Positions 33,935 to 45,903 of a DNA stretch of 64,000 nucleotides are shown here, in pieces. The position numbers were made by a program, and so were the translations under genes. Position 1 is the first letter of the stretch. Each line of letters opens with the position of its first letter. The notes beneath the pieces were generated by a model. The model searched no databases, was not told where the DNA came from, and saw only the letters and a program-made list of their open reading frames with translations. The DNA lies in assembly GCA_003184365.1 (NCBI GenBank), contig NKYR01000007.1, positions 62,001 to 126,000 of the forward strand, written 5' to 3'. Source of the stretch: Evernia prunastri (taxonomy: Eukaryota > Ascomycota > Lecanoromycetes > Lecanorales > Parmeliaceae).

Positions 33935-34900
33935 TTATGCTGGCATTGGGGAGAGCCAGTCAGGCATCGGTACAGAGCTCAGCTGCTGATATGTTCGAAT
34001 TGTTTGCAGCAGGCGATACATGTTCTCCATTTCCGGCGGTAGTTGAGATACTTTCCTTCGCCTTTTGGGCTTCGATTGTAGGAGGTTCTCCCACCTCCTT
34101 AGCTGCGAATAATCGAGGTCTCCCCGAAGTACTGGCGTACAAGAGTGTATGAGGGACGGAGCAAAGTAGCAAGCCGCGCGACCGACCTCGCTGACTTGTA
34201 ACAGTTCTTCAAGCAGATACTCAAAAAACGTAAGATCAAACTTCTGTGCTTGGACGCTTACAAACAATCGATCGATTCGTTCCGATGTTTAGAGCAATCT
34301 TCCCAGCTCGTCGACTGGATCCTTGAAACGCTGTACGATGGACATCCGCTGCTTTTCGTCAACATCGAGGTAGCCCCCTCTCTTAGCACAGGTTTCCATC
34401 CAAGCATTGACGCCATTGAAGGCAGCAAATGATGTCCTCTTCATGAACATGTCGATACCAGCGAGATCATCGAACGAAGGGAGGCAGATTTGGAAGTTCC
34501 GGATGTGATGAAAACTTTGGTGACGTCCGAAGATAGACCAAGGAACTCTTGGGTTTCGTGAATGCGCCCAAGCCCGGTTCATCTTTGATCCGGGAGATTT
34601 TGACCATGAAACGAGCATGAAAGATTCTTGGTGCGCTGGGCCATCGTTCATTGGTAGAAGTGGATGCCGCGGATGCTTGACGTAAATTGCAAAGAAATTG
34701 TGACCATACAGTATTTCTGTGGCCTCTCGATGGATCTGGCGGTTTACAAACAGGATGCTCGGGCAAGGGTGTTCACTAGAGTGCCATCTCACGGGGGACC
34801 CACTTTCCTGCTCTTCGACATGGTACTCGGAGTGCGGCAGAAGGAGCCTGCAAATTGGTAGACGGATTTCTGGAGCCAGTTGGAGAAAGGGAAAGGCCAT
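33935..34900 (-). CDS. F-box-like (2EXR-type) protein, frame interrupted by one in-frame TAA
   Basis: Read from ATG 34900 the frame gives FLQLAPEIRLPICRLLLPHS, the LPxEIRxxIxxLLL motif of the fungal F-box-like/2EXR group, and FVNRQIHREATEILYGHN, both typical of this large, poorly characterised family. It stops at TAA 34291..34289 after 203 residues (..DELGRLL). The same frame then continues without a shift for 117 more codons, with protein-like sequence (TSERIDRLFVSVQAQKFDLT, FFEYLLEELLQ, QLPPEMENMYRLLQTIRTYQ) to a stop at 33935. So the region looks like a 320-residue protein broken by one nonsense codon. A 72-nt in-phase intron (GTCGAC .. GCACAG) could remove it but has a weak donor and would delete protein-like sequence. 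If the stop is real the product is 203 residues or the gene is newly dead. Confidence 0.65.
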
Positions 34901-35665
34901 AGTTAACGGAGATTGAATCGAGCAAGCTAGTCTTCTGCCATCTGTTTTACGGTAAAATATTATCTCAAGGTCGTGGACCGTGTGAGGTTCGTTGATAGGA
35001 ATGGTTGGCTCTGTAATCTCGAGCTATCTGCCTTTCTGCATATAGGGGTCTCTTGACGCAGTAAATACCACACTCAATTTCTTCGATCCGGAATTACTCT
35101 AAGGGAAAGTGAGTAACATTTTCAGGTTTATACAACTTAATCCTGACATGTACGGAGGTTTTCTGAACGCCCAGGCTCCCAACCCAAAGGCCAAGATCTC
35201 CGATAAAAGAGTTGCCTAGACAATATGCTTAGACTCGCAACTGCGCCTGAACGCAGCGGAACCAGGGAGGCCCTATGCACCCATAGACTCGGCCAAATAG
35301 AAGTGCCTGAAGTGCAATGTCAATCCAACCACAAGGTACCTTAGCATCTACTTATGCCCCTGCTCGTGAGACCCTCGGACCCCTCTTTAAGGGACACTGT
35401 AGGGTTAGGGCTAGTATCAGTGCGTGCAGGACATTGACGCAGATTGCATACCGAGTTCATGTAGGCAAAGTTCGTCATGGGCAGGAGCATGATCGATTTT
35501 ATTCTACTGAAGGAGGCTTTTGCAGGAGGATACCCCTCCTGCTGACTAAGACTGCCAGCAAAAGGTACCTGCCAACTGACCGAGGTGGGGTACTACCTAA
35601 GGTACTACTATTGGTCCCAAGGGAAACATGCTCTACTACACACGACATCGGTGCTGTTTGCAGCT
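34901..35665. other. Upstream region of the NACHT-ankyrin gene
   Basis: Divergent spacer between the F-box-like gene and the NLR-like gene. Between 35330 and 35610 elements such as GTACCTTAG, AAGGTACCTG and CTACCTAAGGTACTAC recur, similar to those at 6.0-6.4 kb and near 49255. No gene is seen. Confidence 0.4.
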
Positions 35666-38600
35666 ATGGATCCATTTTCTTTAGCTGTTGGAATTTCTGG
35701 TTTGGTTGCCTTGTCAGCATCAGTATTGAAATTGACCCAGCAATATTTTCATGGGATTAAGCACGCCGGCGAGGCTGCCACCAAGCTTCAGCTTCTGCAC
35801 GAAGTCCTTTGCCGTCTTGTTGGATTTCTCCGTAGCGACAGTGCAAAAAGGCAGTCATTTGATGATACGTCAATTGTGATAACCAGCACGAGTGCATGCA
35901 GAACCAAGCTGGAAGTCCTTTATAAGAAGTTAGATGCTGCCGCAAAGGGTCGCTTACTCCGAGCATTATGGCCTCTGAACGAAAAAGAACACCGCCAGTC
36001 AGTGCAAGACATAAGAGCCGTCACCCAGTGTATCCATTTTGCCATGACACTTGATGGATGGTGAGGCTCTGATGCTCCTCCGGGCTCCTAGGCTCCATCA
36101 AACTCTGACTCTATAAGTGCGCTACTTTCGAAAACGTCCGAGGAAGTCACTGAAATCTTACGGAAGCATTTGGAGACTCTCCAATTTTTGACTGAGATCA
36201 GCCACATTACAATATCGCTCGAGCTTTTTGTCAAAGGTGATCTCCTAATTTCTACGGTGCTTTGCCCCCGAATGGAGACGTCTCTTTTGGCCCGTGCCTC
36301 TCTCAATGTTTGTTTTTTGGTCATGGCTCTTGCAAAACGCCGTTTTCCATTTGTTCTTCGACCCTAGACATACTTGAAATTCACATACGAGCGATAAAGA
36401 ACAGACCCGGATACTGCAGAACGATCACAAAATCCAAGAACGCGAGAAGATCCTGGACTGGATCTCAACTTCTGATAATGAGAGCAAACACAACGCCATT
36501 CGAATGCCAAGGGTAGCAGGGACGGGTGAGTGGCTGACGGATACCGAAGAATTCAAGACCTGGCGCATGAGTGTAGAGTCGCCCAGCGTATTATGGTGTA
36601 CGTATCGATGGATTTCATGCCTACTCTTTCCGCCTTGGTCTTGAGACATGCCTTTAAAAGTATCCGCTCTACAGACATCAGATAGGGTTCAACATAACGG
36701 GTAGTGCTGATTTGTAGTTTAGGCCATGGCATCCAAGGTTCTGGAAAATCCGTTATTACGTTTGTTCAGTTCTCTTATAGTCCACCCAAAGACTCTGACA
36801 TAAATTAGCTCTCTAGTCATCGATCGGTTAAGAGATGATCACGTTAGCCAGAAAGTTGCCACAGCCTTCGTGTATTTCGACTATCGAGACTGGGGTAGTC
36901 AGTCGCTGGAGGACTTGGTCGCAAGCCTTCTACGTCAAGTTGCTTCTCAGAGGTCTGTACTTCCAACGTCGCTAGTCGAGCTTTATACGAAGCTCAGGGA
37001 GCAAAATCGAAAGCCCCAAATACAAGATCTGGAACTCACACTATTGCATGTCTGCGAGGACTTCGATCAGGTCTTCATTTCTATCGACGCTCTCGACGAA
37101 TGTGATGAGGCAATGAGGCGGAAGTATTTTCTGCCATTTCTGGCTACATTGCAACAGACCTCAAGGATTCGGCTGTTTGTTACCAGCAGACCTTATGCAG
37201 AAGATATTCGGAAGGCCTTAGATCCAGTCCCTCAAATTAATGTGCAAGCTAGCGATGCGGACTTGAGGAAGTACTTGCGAAGAAGGATAGAAGATAGCGA
37301 CAACGCAGACATCATTGACGAGGATTTCAGGCAACACCTCATTGAGACAGTCGCGAGAGGTGCTCAAAACATGTATGCCTACCTGTTTTCGTTGTCGTAC
37401 AACGTCTCACTTTCGATTTAGGTTCCTGCTACCCGCCTTGCAGATTCAGTCTATTATTAACGGGCCCACTGCTGGGGATATGGAAGATGCAATTGAAGCT
37501 AGGCCGCATGACTTGCACCAGGCCTTCTACCAGACAATCGCAAGAATCCAAAGGCAGCCCGATGGTCGAAAAAGACTGGGCATGAGCGTGTTACTGTGGA
37601 TTTCACACGCCCGGGGTTCGTTGACCGTAGCAGAGTTGAGTGAGGCGATGGCTGTCAAGCCTGGGAATACCTCCTTGAACCCAAGACGTCGACCGTCACA
37701 ACATATGATGGTAGAGTGTTGTATGGGGTTGGTAACTGTTGATCCGGAGAGCTCCAGTATCCGTCTAGTACATTACGCGTTGCAAGAGTTCTTCCGAGAC
37801 CAACGAGAAGAGCTATTTCCCTCGGGAGCAGACCAAATTGCTGATGTTTGCATTGGGTATCTTTTTTTTGACGACTTTGCCCGCGGCTGTTGCGAGGCCG
37901 AAGCTGAAATCGTGCGTTTATTGAAAGACTTTCCCCTCCTTCGCTACGCCTCGAGCTACTGGGGTTATCATGTACGAGCTTCACACTGCGATCGAACTTC
38001 TGGACTAGCACTTGAACTACTTCATTCTCCGTCCCGCCGAGCTCTCTCCATCCAGGTACAACGTTTCTCAGAGGGATATCGGGCGATATATTGGAAGCCA
38101 GATGAGGTGACCAGTTACGATGCTTTCCAATATGCTTGTAGCTTCGGGCTGGAAACCGCAGCACGCGGCATATTAGAGTCGGGAGATACTGATGTTAATG
38201 CCGCAACCCACAATGGTACTACTGCACTGATCCGCGCTGCCTCTTCTGGACACATGGACTTGGTAAAATTTCTTATGAGTCGAGGAGCAGACCCTACAAA
38301 GGCGAATTGGTACGGCTCGGCGCTTCACTGTGCTGCCGAAGCAGGAAAGTGCGAAAGCATCAGATTTCTATTGGATAGCGGCATGAACGTTGACTTGAGA
38401 GACGACTTCGGGCGCACCCCCTTGCATTGCGCGACAGACCAAAGACATGTATCGGCTATAGAACTACTTCTGGACATGGGCGCAGATCCGAACACACGGG
38501 ACCATGTAGGAACCATGTTGATTCATGATGCTGCTCTAGTAGGGGATGAACGGTTAATGCGAAGACTGCTGAGAGATGAAGGGGTTGATACCTCAGCAAC

Positions 38601-38970
38601 TACAATCAGAGGAAAGACGGCCCTTCACTGCGCTGCCACAGGGGGTCATGCTAAACTTGTCCGCATGCTGCTTGATGCGGGCGTTGAAATAGATGCAAAA
38701 AGCGATGGCGGCTGCACTGCGCTACATCTAGCGGCATGGTGGGGGCGAGAGGACGTCGTACGGTTGCTAGTGGACGCAGGAGCAAACGTGAATGCAAAGA
38801 GTGACGATAAGACTACTGCCAGGTATTTTGCCGCCGCTGCCAATCATGAAAGTATTCAGGAGCTACTTGTCGAGCATGGAGCTGAGAAGGGAGTGTTTGA
38901 GTACCTAGTTAGTGATTCTCAGGCAGCTGGAGAGGATGATGTGACGTGTCGATATGAGTTTGAGAACTAG
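35666..38970 (+). CDS. NACHT-ankyrin protein (fungal NLR-like receptor)
   Basis: Six exons: 35666..36060, 36118..36236, 36400..36597, 36723..36759, 36809..37372 and 37422..38970, 953 residues. The N-terminal 180 residues begin MDPFSLAVGISGLVALSASV, the helical fungal STAND N-terminal type. The NACHT NTPase has Walker A GIQGSGKS at residues 240-247, Walker B VFISIDALDECDE at 338-350 and the sensor LFVTSRPYAEDI at about 373-384. A helical linker (WISHARGSLTVAELSEAM, SIRLVHYALQEFFRD) follows, then about eight ankyrin repeats from residue 670 (GKTALHCAATGGHAKLVRML, GCTALHLAAWWGREDVVRLL). Such proteins sense cues and oligomerise; some control heterokaryon incompatibility or cell death. The Walker A is carried by a 37-nt exon. 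Intron 2 (163 nt) is the least certain. All known catalytic motifs are intact, so it could be active. No partner effector gene lies directly beside it. Confidence 0.92.
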
Positions 38971-40002
38971 AAAAAGGTCCTGTCAAAAGCTTGCTTAAAT
39001 CGAATGGTGTTACCATCGAGGTACTCCCGGCATATATTTTCAACCATATCCAGCTGCGCTAGGAGTTATAACATCTCAGTACCTTTCAAGTTTGTACATA
39101 GTCTTCGGCAATATGCCCCACTGCTTTAGAAAGAGCAAGGTGAAAGGGACTCTGCTGAGCACAAGTACGGCAAGCCTGCTGTCGCTGGACGGCTCAAAGA
39201 CGGCCAGGTAAATGTGAATGGTAATGAGCCAGTCAACCGGCGCTCGACTGAATGATGAAGACATCCTTGCGAGGCAGATCCCAGAAGGAGTAAGAGGTGA
39301 AACTGAAAGCGCTATTTGTAATTGACGTCGGGTCAAAGACAAGCTTGTGGAGGAGAGATGGGCGGGGAAAAGGCCGCAGTCTTCGACAGACTAGTACAGA
39401 ACATGGAAGAATGGCAACAGGGATTCAACATCTACAAGCACGCCGTATAGTGTTGTATGGGCCGTCAACGCTTTCCCAGATTACCTTTTGCCATTTCCTG
39501 CTCCCAATTCTGTCCATCCCTCGGCGTCACAGCAACGGTTCTCGAATTGCTTCAATGCAACCATAGTTGAAATCATAGCCCTCCAAATGCTTCCTCGGTA
39601 CGCGAGATGCGTTACGCTGTTTCCCCTCGGAACTTAGAAAACTCCAGATTTTCCTTTCTCCCCTAGAGAATTGAACGCAGGCTTTTCAGCTCAACGACGA
39701 AGCCTGGAAGCCTGTGATAGTAGAGTAAGAACAGTGTCGACGATTTTCGGGGAGCGGAGAAGTTCAATTATTGACCCTGGCCTGCCTGCAGCTGCTTGAT
39801 AAATTTACGCCAAGAGATGCCAAGAAATATGCATCCAGACCGCAAACTTTAAATGGCTTATTATAAGCTCTGATACCTGACTTATCAAAGACTGCCTGGC
39901 AGCGAATGATAGTCGATATCCTTTACTTTAAGGAAATCTGTACTTGCTAATTACTTGGACTATATATTGCCCTCATGACGACCACTTGTGCAGGCAATCG
40001 TT
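38971..40002. other. 1-kb intergenic stretch
   Basis: A minus-strand frame at 39342..39076 has some hydrophobic character (WLITIHIYLAVFE) but I cannot extend or recognise it. Nothing else supported. The right end should hold the promoter of the next gene. Confidence 0.4.
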
Positions 40003-41822
40003 ATGTCTGGCACCAACCCTTTCCGCCGTAAAACCAACCAACAGAGCTCCCGTCTTCCAATTGCCTCTGCTGCTGCCTCTGTCCCTAACGCTTCGGAAAA
40101 TGAAGACAGACCGGAGCCTCGGATCCCACCCATAGATACAGGTAGAAACATTTTACAGCTTCAAACCCAAACAATCCATCTTCACATATTTACTCATGCA
40201 ATTGCTAATGCACTTCAGACCTTCCACGCCCGACAAAGACAAAGACTGGCAAGACTGTTCGGATCATTTCTCCACATTCCGCCACATCCGACGGCGAGGA
40301 TGGCAGGCCACACAGATTCTTCTCCCCTCCGCCCGTCATTCCCTCTCCTTCCCCATCAGATTTGCTATCGCCGCAAAGCGTCCAAGATGACTCGCCGGAA
40401 GACCCTTTCAGTCCGGAATCCGACGGAGCAGGCGGGAGTATGGAGGATGAGGGTACGCGGCAGAATACCTTGCTCAATTCAGGCAATCTTCAGTCCGCTC
40501 CTGGAGTTATAAATGTGATGCCAGCGAACCCGTTCAAGAAAACGCTCGCTACTCTGGGTACAGAGAGCAGAGCAGGTCCTCTAAGCCCAGGCAGCGAAGG
40601 CCGTTCAATGGAAGCAGAATCCAAGAGTACACGGCCGCACTACGATGTAGACGATTTCAAAAGGCTGTTGTTGACCGGTGAGAGGAGTGTATCCGGAGCA
40701 AATGCGGCGATTCCACCTCCAGTCAGCTTCCAAACTCCGGCCCACGTCGGCGACAGCAGTAGCAACACAGATGCATCCTCGATTTCCCGCCAATCTATCT
40801 TTGAACGAACCTCTGGCCCTCCTGAGGAGTCACCGCGGACGTCTCGTGAGAGTGTCACGTCGGACGACGAGCGGCAACCGCTGGTAGGGAGTATACCAAC
40901 CACTTCCGAAAGCTTTCAGCCACCCACTCCAACGCATCGGCACGGCAGGCTCGTCAAGACGAGCGCTCCCCAAACAGTATCTTTCGAGGACCCGACGCTA
41001 TCATTCTTCGATTCTGCAACGAGCGCGATGGCGCCAAGAGATCAATCCATGTTAGGGACTCCTGGCAAAGTGGACAAGCCGCTCCCAAATCTACCACCAT
41101 CTCTCAAAACCCAGCCCTTAACGCAGAGCAACATTGAAGCCGCCGATAACGACAAGCAAAGTTCATATTATGAGTCCGGAGATGCGACGGCTAGCAATAC
41201 TGCACACAAGCGCAGCCCACCAACCCCTCCACTTTCACGCAGACACAGCCAGCTAAGAGCAAAGCCTCTTGCCAGCGGCACCGAGCGATCAACTCGGATA
41301 GTAGAAGAAGCCTCACCGGCATCAATACTATCATCTCAATGCCCTCCAACCGCCAGATCACAAGCACCCCCACCTCCTCCACCTCGCCGCGCTGGTCTAG
41401 TCCGTGGAAACTCGTCGTCCTCAATGTCGACGGGCGCGTCTTTCGGTACAGTGTCTGACCAGTCCAACGCTACTGATGTCAGTACACTATCTGCCAAACC
41501 TCGACCTCAAGTACCAGGCAACCAAAGTCCCTCGTTGTCATCAGTGAAACGACCGAATCAGACACAGTCGATCCCCGGATCTCCCTCTACGGCACCACCA
41601 CCGCCACCTAGAAGGAGGGGTTCGAGCCAGAGTAGTTACACGCCCTCACGGCTCAGCGGACACTACCCTGAACGTTTGAGGAGTGATTCTGGCGCTTCCT
41701 CGATATCTCATCTTGCCATGACACCAGTGGGACCAAGCGGCGCGGAAAACAAGGATGTGATGGCTGACTTATCGGCCTTGCAAAGGGAGGTTGATGAACT
41801 TCGTGGAAAGTTCAAGGACTGA
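40003..41822 (+). CDS. Proline/serine-rich disordered protein conserved in fungi
   Basis: Two exons, 40003..40141 and 40219..41822, separated by a 77-nt intron with branch TGCTAATG and acceptor CTTCAG, give 580 residues. The protein starts MSGTNPFRRK and the splice yields PPIDTDLPRPTKTKTGKTVR followed by IISPHSATSDGE; I have the impression that this opening (NPFRRK .. PPIDTD .. SPHS) is shared by many Pezizomycotina proteins of unknown role. Most of the rest is Ser/Pro/Thr-rich and likely unstructured, with several proline runs that could bind SH3 domains (APPPPPPRRAG, TAPPPPPRRRG). The last 30 residues (VMADLSALQREVDELRGKF) form a short coiled coil. No membrane segment or enzyme domain is visible. 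A scaffold role in polarity or endocytosis would fit, but I cannot support it beyond composition. Confidence 0.82.
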
Positions 41823-42796
41823 AGACGTACTGTCTCAATGTATACAGGCTGATAGCTATATTATGGCATATGGGGGCGTTATGTAGATAAATCTGGGATC
41901 CGGGATGAGAGTTGGCAGCATTTTTGGGAGCGTTGAAGGACGCCCTTGTACTCAATATTATTATTAGAAGGAAGCGCGGGAGCAAGGCGTTGCAGTGTGC
42001 TTCTACTCTAGCTTGGCTAGAGAGATGTCTACTCTAAAGTACCTGTGAGTAGTTACACATGTTCTTTTGTGTTGTTCAGATGCAAAGCAATCAGGCATAG
42101 AATGATTTCTATGTACTAAATGTACTAAGCATGATTGGAATTGAAGCACGGATCTGTGGCAATCGAAACAATCTCCTGTTGGCCTTGCCATGACCGAATC
42201 TGATTGACTGATGAATGATAGATGGATCATGGAGGAAATTGAGTTCATAAATTTGCTTGATGAATAGCGTGATAGGCTGATAGCTAGGTAATTTAAGGTA
42301 AAAGCTAGACAAGCTAGAGTAAATCTGGAAGGTATTGCAGATCCCGAGCAATGAGTGCCAAGACATGATACATACGGAAGAACGGCGCCGTACACAGAGC
42401 GTCCAATGGAATTCCAAGACACCGAACCCAATTCATTTGACATCTGTCTTCCTTTTCCATTCGTTACCTGGTGCATCCTGATGCTTTTGTAGACATACAT
42501 TATATCTCTGGGCGCCATCGCATGCGTCATTCCACCAAATAAAAGCGCCCGCTTCGCCCCCTCGCGGCCCTTGCACGATTCCTAATCTCCATTACCACAT
42601 ATTAAAAGACAGGGAGGGACGGGGACAGGGAGAGGGAGAGGGAGAGGGAGCATATAAAATTAGAAGAACTGGATGGAAGAAATGCGAGCTCCAAGTTCGT
42701 TATCAACATAGCCCGCAGGACCTTCGATAAGGCTTCCGTCCCCAAGGGATTGGGCATGCTGGCAGAGATCAACTCTGCTTGGGCCTGCGGAACACA
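41823..42796. other. Intergenic, upstream of MSS4
   Basis: No gene recognised. A purine tract of GGGAGA units lies at 42612..42650, followed at once by CATATAAAAT (42651..42660), about 140 bases before the MSS4 start codon, a plausible core promoter. The left part is AT-rich. Confidence 0.4.
42651..42660 (+). promoter_or_regulatory. Candidate TATA element of MSS4
   Basis: CATATAAAAT directly after a 39-base GGGAGA purine tract, 137 bases upstream of the start codon. Position and sequence are suggestive only. Confidence 0.3.
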
Positions 42797-45631
42797 ATGC
42801 CATCAGTTTTCTCCAGGTACACCAGCGAGCCTGTCCATCTGGATTCAAGTGACACCTCGGTATATAATCCGCCGCATCGGGCTTCTACAGAGACCAGCTC
42901 CAACCCAACGATTGCCAAGGGGTTGATGAATGGTCTCCCGGTAGAGAGCTCGGGGGGGATCAAACGTGTCGAAGGCGTCTTCCTAGGTGAATCAAATGGT
43001 GTGAATTCGAGCTTGCACTCCTTAGCAAAGGGAAGATCTGGTGATAATACCGACATTCCTGGAAAGACACACTCGAGAAATGGAAGCAAGAACTCAACGG
43101 TCAATGGTTATGGGGCTACGGGAGAAGGAGAGACAGAGGACGCCCCAATCAAGAATCCGCCATTGAGACTGAGTACCGCGGATTACACCAACTCGCCGGA
43201 ACAGGCCAACGGAAATGCTGCCCACGTTCCAAGGCCAAAGTCTCCAGAAAGTGGTCAATTGGGGAAAGGACACCACCATAAAGGCCACGCAAGAGGTTAT
43301 TCATTATCGGCTCCGCAAAGCACCAGTACTCACCCGACGTACATGAATGACACTGAATTGTCTCCCAGTGCTTCACAGGCGAATTGGGCGCCTCAAGATC
43401 TCTCCCAAAATCCTAAAAACAGACTCTCGTCCACCGTGCTTTCATCAAATGCCCATCAACCTCTTGCCGGATCCCCAACAACGTCTTTACACCCATCAGC
43501 ACCTCGCCTACATCACCGTCACACTACTCTTGAGGTTCCAAGGGTATCCACCAGCCGAACGTCGAGGGACTTCTCACTACCCAACACTGCAAGCGATGGA
43601 GGTAGCGAGAGCGGACGCTTTTCCCCAACATCTCGGACGCCTCGAGCATCGAATACCTTGGTACGGGCGCCGACGCGATCAGTACATTCTGACATGTACC
43701 TGGATGAAGTACCTCCCGATGGCGATGTAGCACGATGGACTGAGACAATCCGGCAAAAAAGAGCCAGCCGAAGACAGAGAAAGGAGGAAGAGGAAGATGA
43801 TAGAGTGGTCGTGGGAACAAAGGTCGACATGAATCACGTGAATTGGGTCACCGCTTATAACATGTTGACGGGTATCCGATTCACCGTTTCGAGGACGAAC
43901 GCGAAGATAGATCGAGACCTTGCAGACGCAGATTTCGATGCCAAACACAAGTTCTCTTTCGACATGTAAGACCCCACTTGACTATTGGAGAAACTTGGAC
44001 TCACAAATTTAGCACTGGTAACGAGTTGACTCCGTCAGCCAAGTACGACTTCAAATTCAAGGATTACGCGCCTTGGGTATTTCGACATCTTCGCGCAAAC
44101 TTCAAACTTGATCCAGCAGACTACTTAATGTCACTCACAAGCAAGTACATCCTGTCAGAGCTTGGCTCTCCTGGTAAAAGCGGAAGCTTCTTCTATTTCT
44201 CTCGGGATTACAAGTACATAATCAAAACAATACACCATGCTGAGCACAAGCTCTTAAGGAAAATACTGCGAGATTATTACGCCCATGTCGAGCGATATCC
44301 CAACACGTTGATTTCTCAGTTCTACGGCCTCCACCGAGTCAAAATACCCTATGGCAGGAAAATCCATTTCGTCGTGATGAACAACCTCTTCCCTCCACAT
44401 CGAGACATACATCAGACATTTGATCTCAAAGGATCAACAATTGGACGAAATTACAAAGAAGAAGATCTGGCGCGCAATCCCAGAGCCACCTTAAAGGACC
44501 TTAATTGGCTACGAAGAAACAACCATTTCGAGTTTGGGCCTGAGAAAAAAAGCCTCTTCATCGAGCAGATGAAGCGCGATGTTGCTCTTCTGCAGAAATT
44601 GAAGATCATGGACTACTCCCTTTTGGTTGGCATCCATGACCTGGAGAAAGGCAACGAGGAAAACCTCCGTGATAAAACCCTCCAAGTGTTTCAGCCTGGT
44701 GGCGACGCGACGCCAGAGCCACAGGTCAATATGCTTACCAGGACGCCGTCTAAGCTTGAAAACGCACGGCAAGCGAGGCAACTTCGGCAGATTATTAAGA
44801 AGGAGAAGCCTGTACCTATGGACAAAAGCACGAGCAAGATGCCTGACGAGATGTTGGAGGAAAGGAAGAATTTCATCTTTTACAGCGATGATGGCGGATT
44901 TAGAGCTACCCATGAAAATGGTCAACCGGGGGAAGAGATCTACTACCTCGGGATCATCGATTGCTTGACACACGTAAGCGTCCTATAATCACTACCTGCA
45001 TGGTTGTTAAATGCTCACACTGTCTCAGTACGGCTTCGTTAAGCGTGCAGAGCATTTCTGGAAAGGCATGTCCAGCGATAGCTCTCAAATTTCTCCAATC
45101 CCACCCGAAGGCTACGGTGACCGCTTTGTCAAATTCATAAGCGGCATCACCATGACCAAGGAAGATCAAGAGCGACAAGATCAGAGCGGTAACCTTCTCG
45201 ACGGCTCAATCGAACACCATCGCCGATCAAGCTTGCGTACTTCGCGTCACTCAACTGAAAAAATCATCGAAAAAGCCGAAAAGCAGGCACACAAAACCGA
45301 AAAGCAGGGCGCCATTGAAGACCCAAAGCGTGATCGGACGCTAAGTGCCGTACGCAGCCCATCGGTCGAAAGGGCAAGCGGCGCTGGAGGCGCCACGCTA
45401 CCAGTCGTTGAAGAAGATGGCGAGGCAGCAAGCAGGGAGGATAGCATTCACGGTGGGGAATTGGGCAGCAACGTCCCCCACGCTGTGACGTCGACGGGTA
45501 GACGGCCGCCTCCGACGCCTTCAAAAGATGGAACGGGGCTGCCGCGTGACAAGGGGCTTCCGTCTCTTCCTGATTTTAATCGCCTTAGCATGGGAATATC
45601 GACCACAGCTCCGGCGGCTCCGGAGCGTTGA
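42797..45631 (+). CDS. mss4: Phosphatidylinositol-4-phosphate 5-kinase (MSS4/Its3)
   Basis: Makes PI(4,5)P2 at the plasma membrane, needed for actin and cell-wall signalling. Three exons: 42797..43965, 44013..44973 and 45029..45631, 910 residues. The first 350 residues are Ser/Pro-rich and disordered. The kinase part starts near NHVNWVTAYNMLTGIRFTVS and shows the glycine-rich ELGSPGKSGSFFYFSRDYKY, IIKTI with the ATP-binding lysine, FDLKGSTIGRN, KIMDYSLLVGIHD (metal-binding motif) and IIDCLTHYGFVKRAEHFWKG across the last intron. YGDRFVKFISGITM follows, then an acidic, low-complexity tail. The frame is open to a TTG at 42779, but 42797 is the first in-frame ATG. An upstream exon cannot be excluded. 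Length and architecture are those of fungal Mss4. Confidence 0.95.
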
Positions 45632-45903
45632 GTGGAGGGCGTTCTTGAATCTTTCTTGCTGTTATGATACCCATCCATATTCACATCTATGTAATTGTTG
45701 CATAAGCGCTCATCTTCTTCCTCAGCGATACTCGCTTTCCCACGAAGGCACACCGAGTTGTTGTAGCCACTAGTTTAAAATAGATTTGCTTCCACTGCTG
45801 GTATCCATAATCCAAGGATTGCGCATACCATGACACGCCGGTCAGAGCCTTTAGCATGGTGGGCAACTGATCCACGGGTACACAGCTGCTGATGTGGATC
45901 CTT

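Noticed and set aside
39076..39342. 88-codon minus-strand frame with a hydrophobic segment
   Set aside because: Too short, no extension on either side, no motif.
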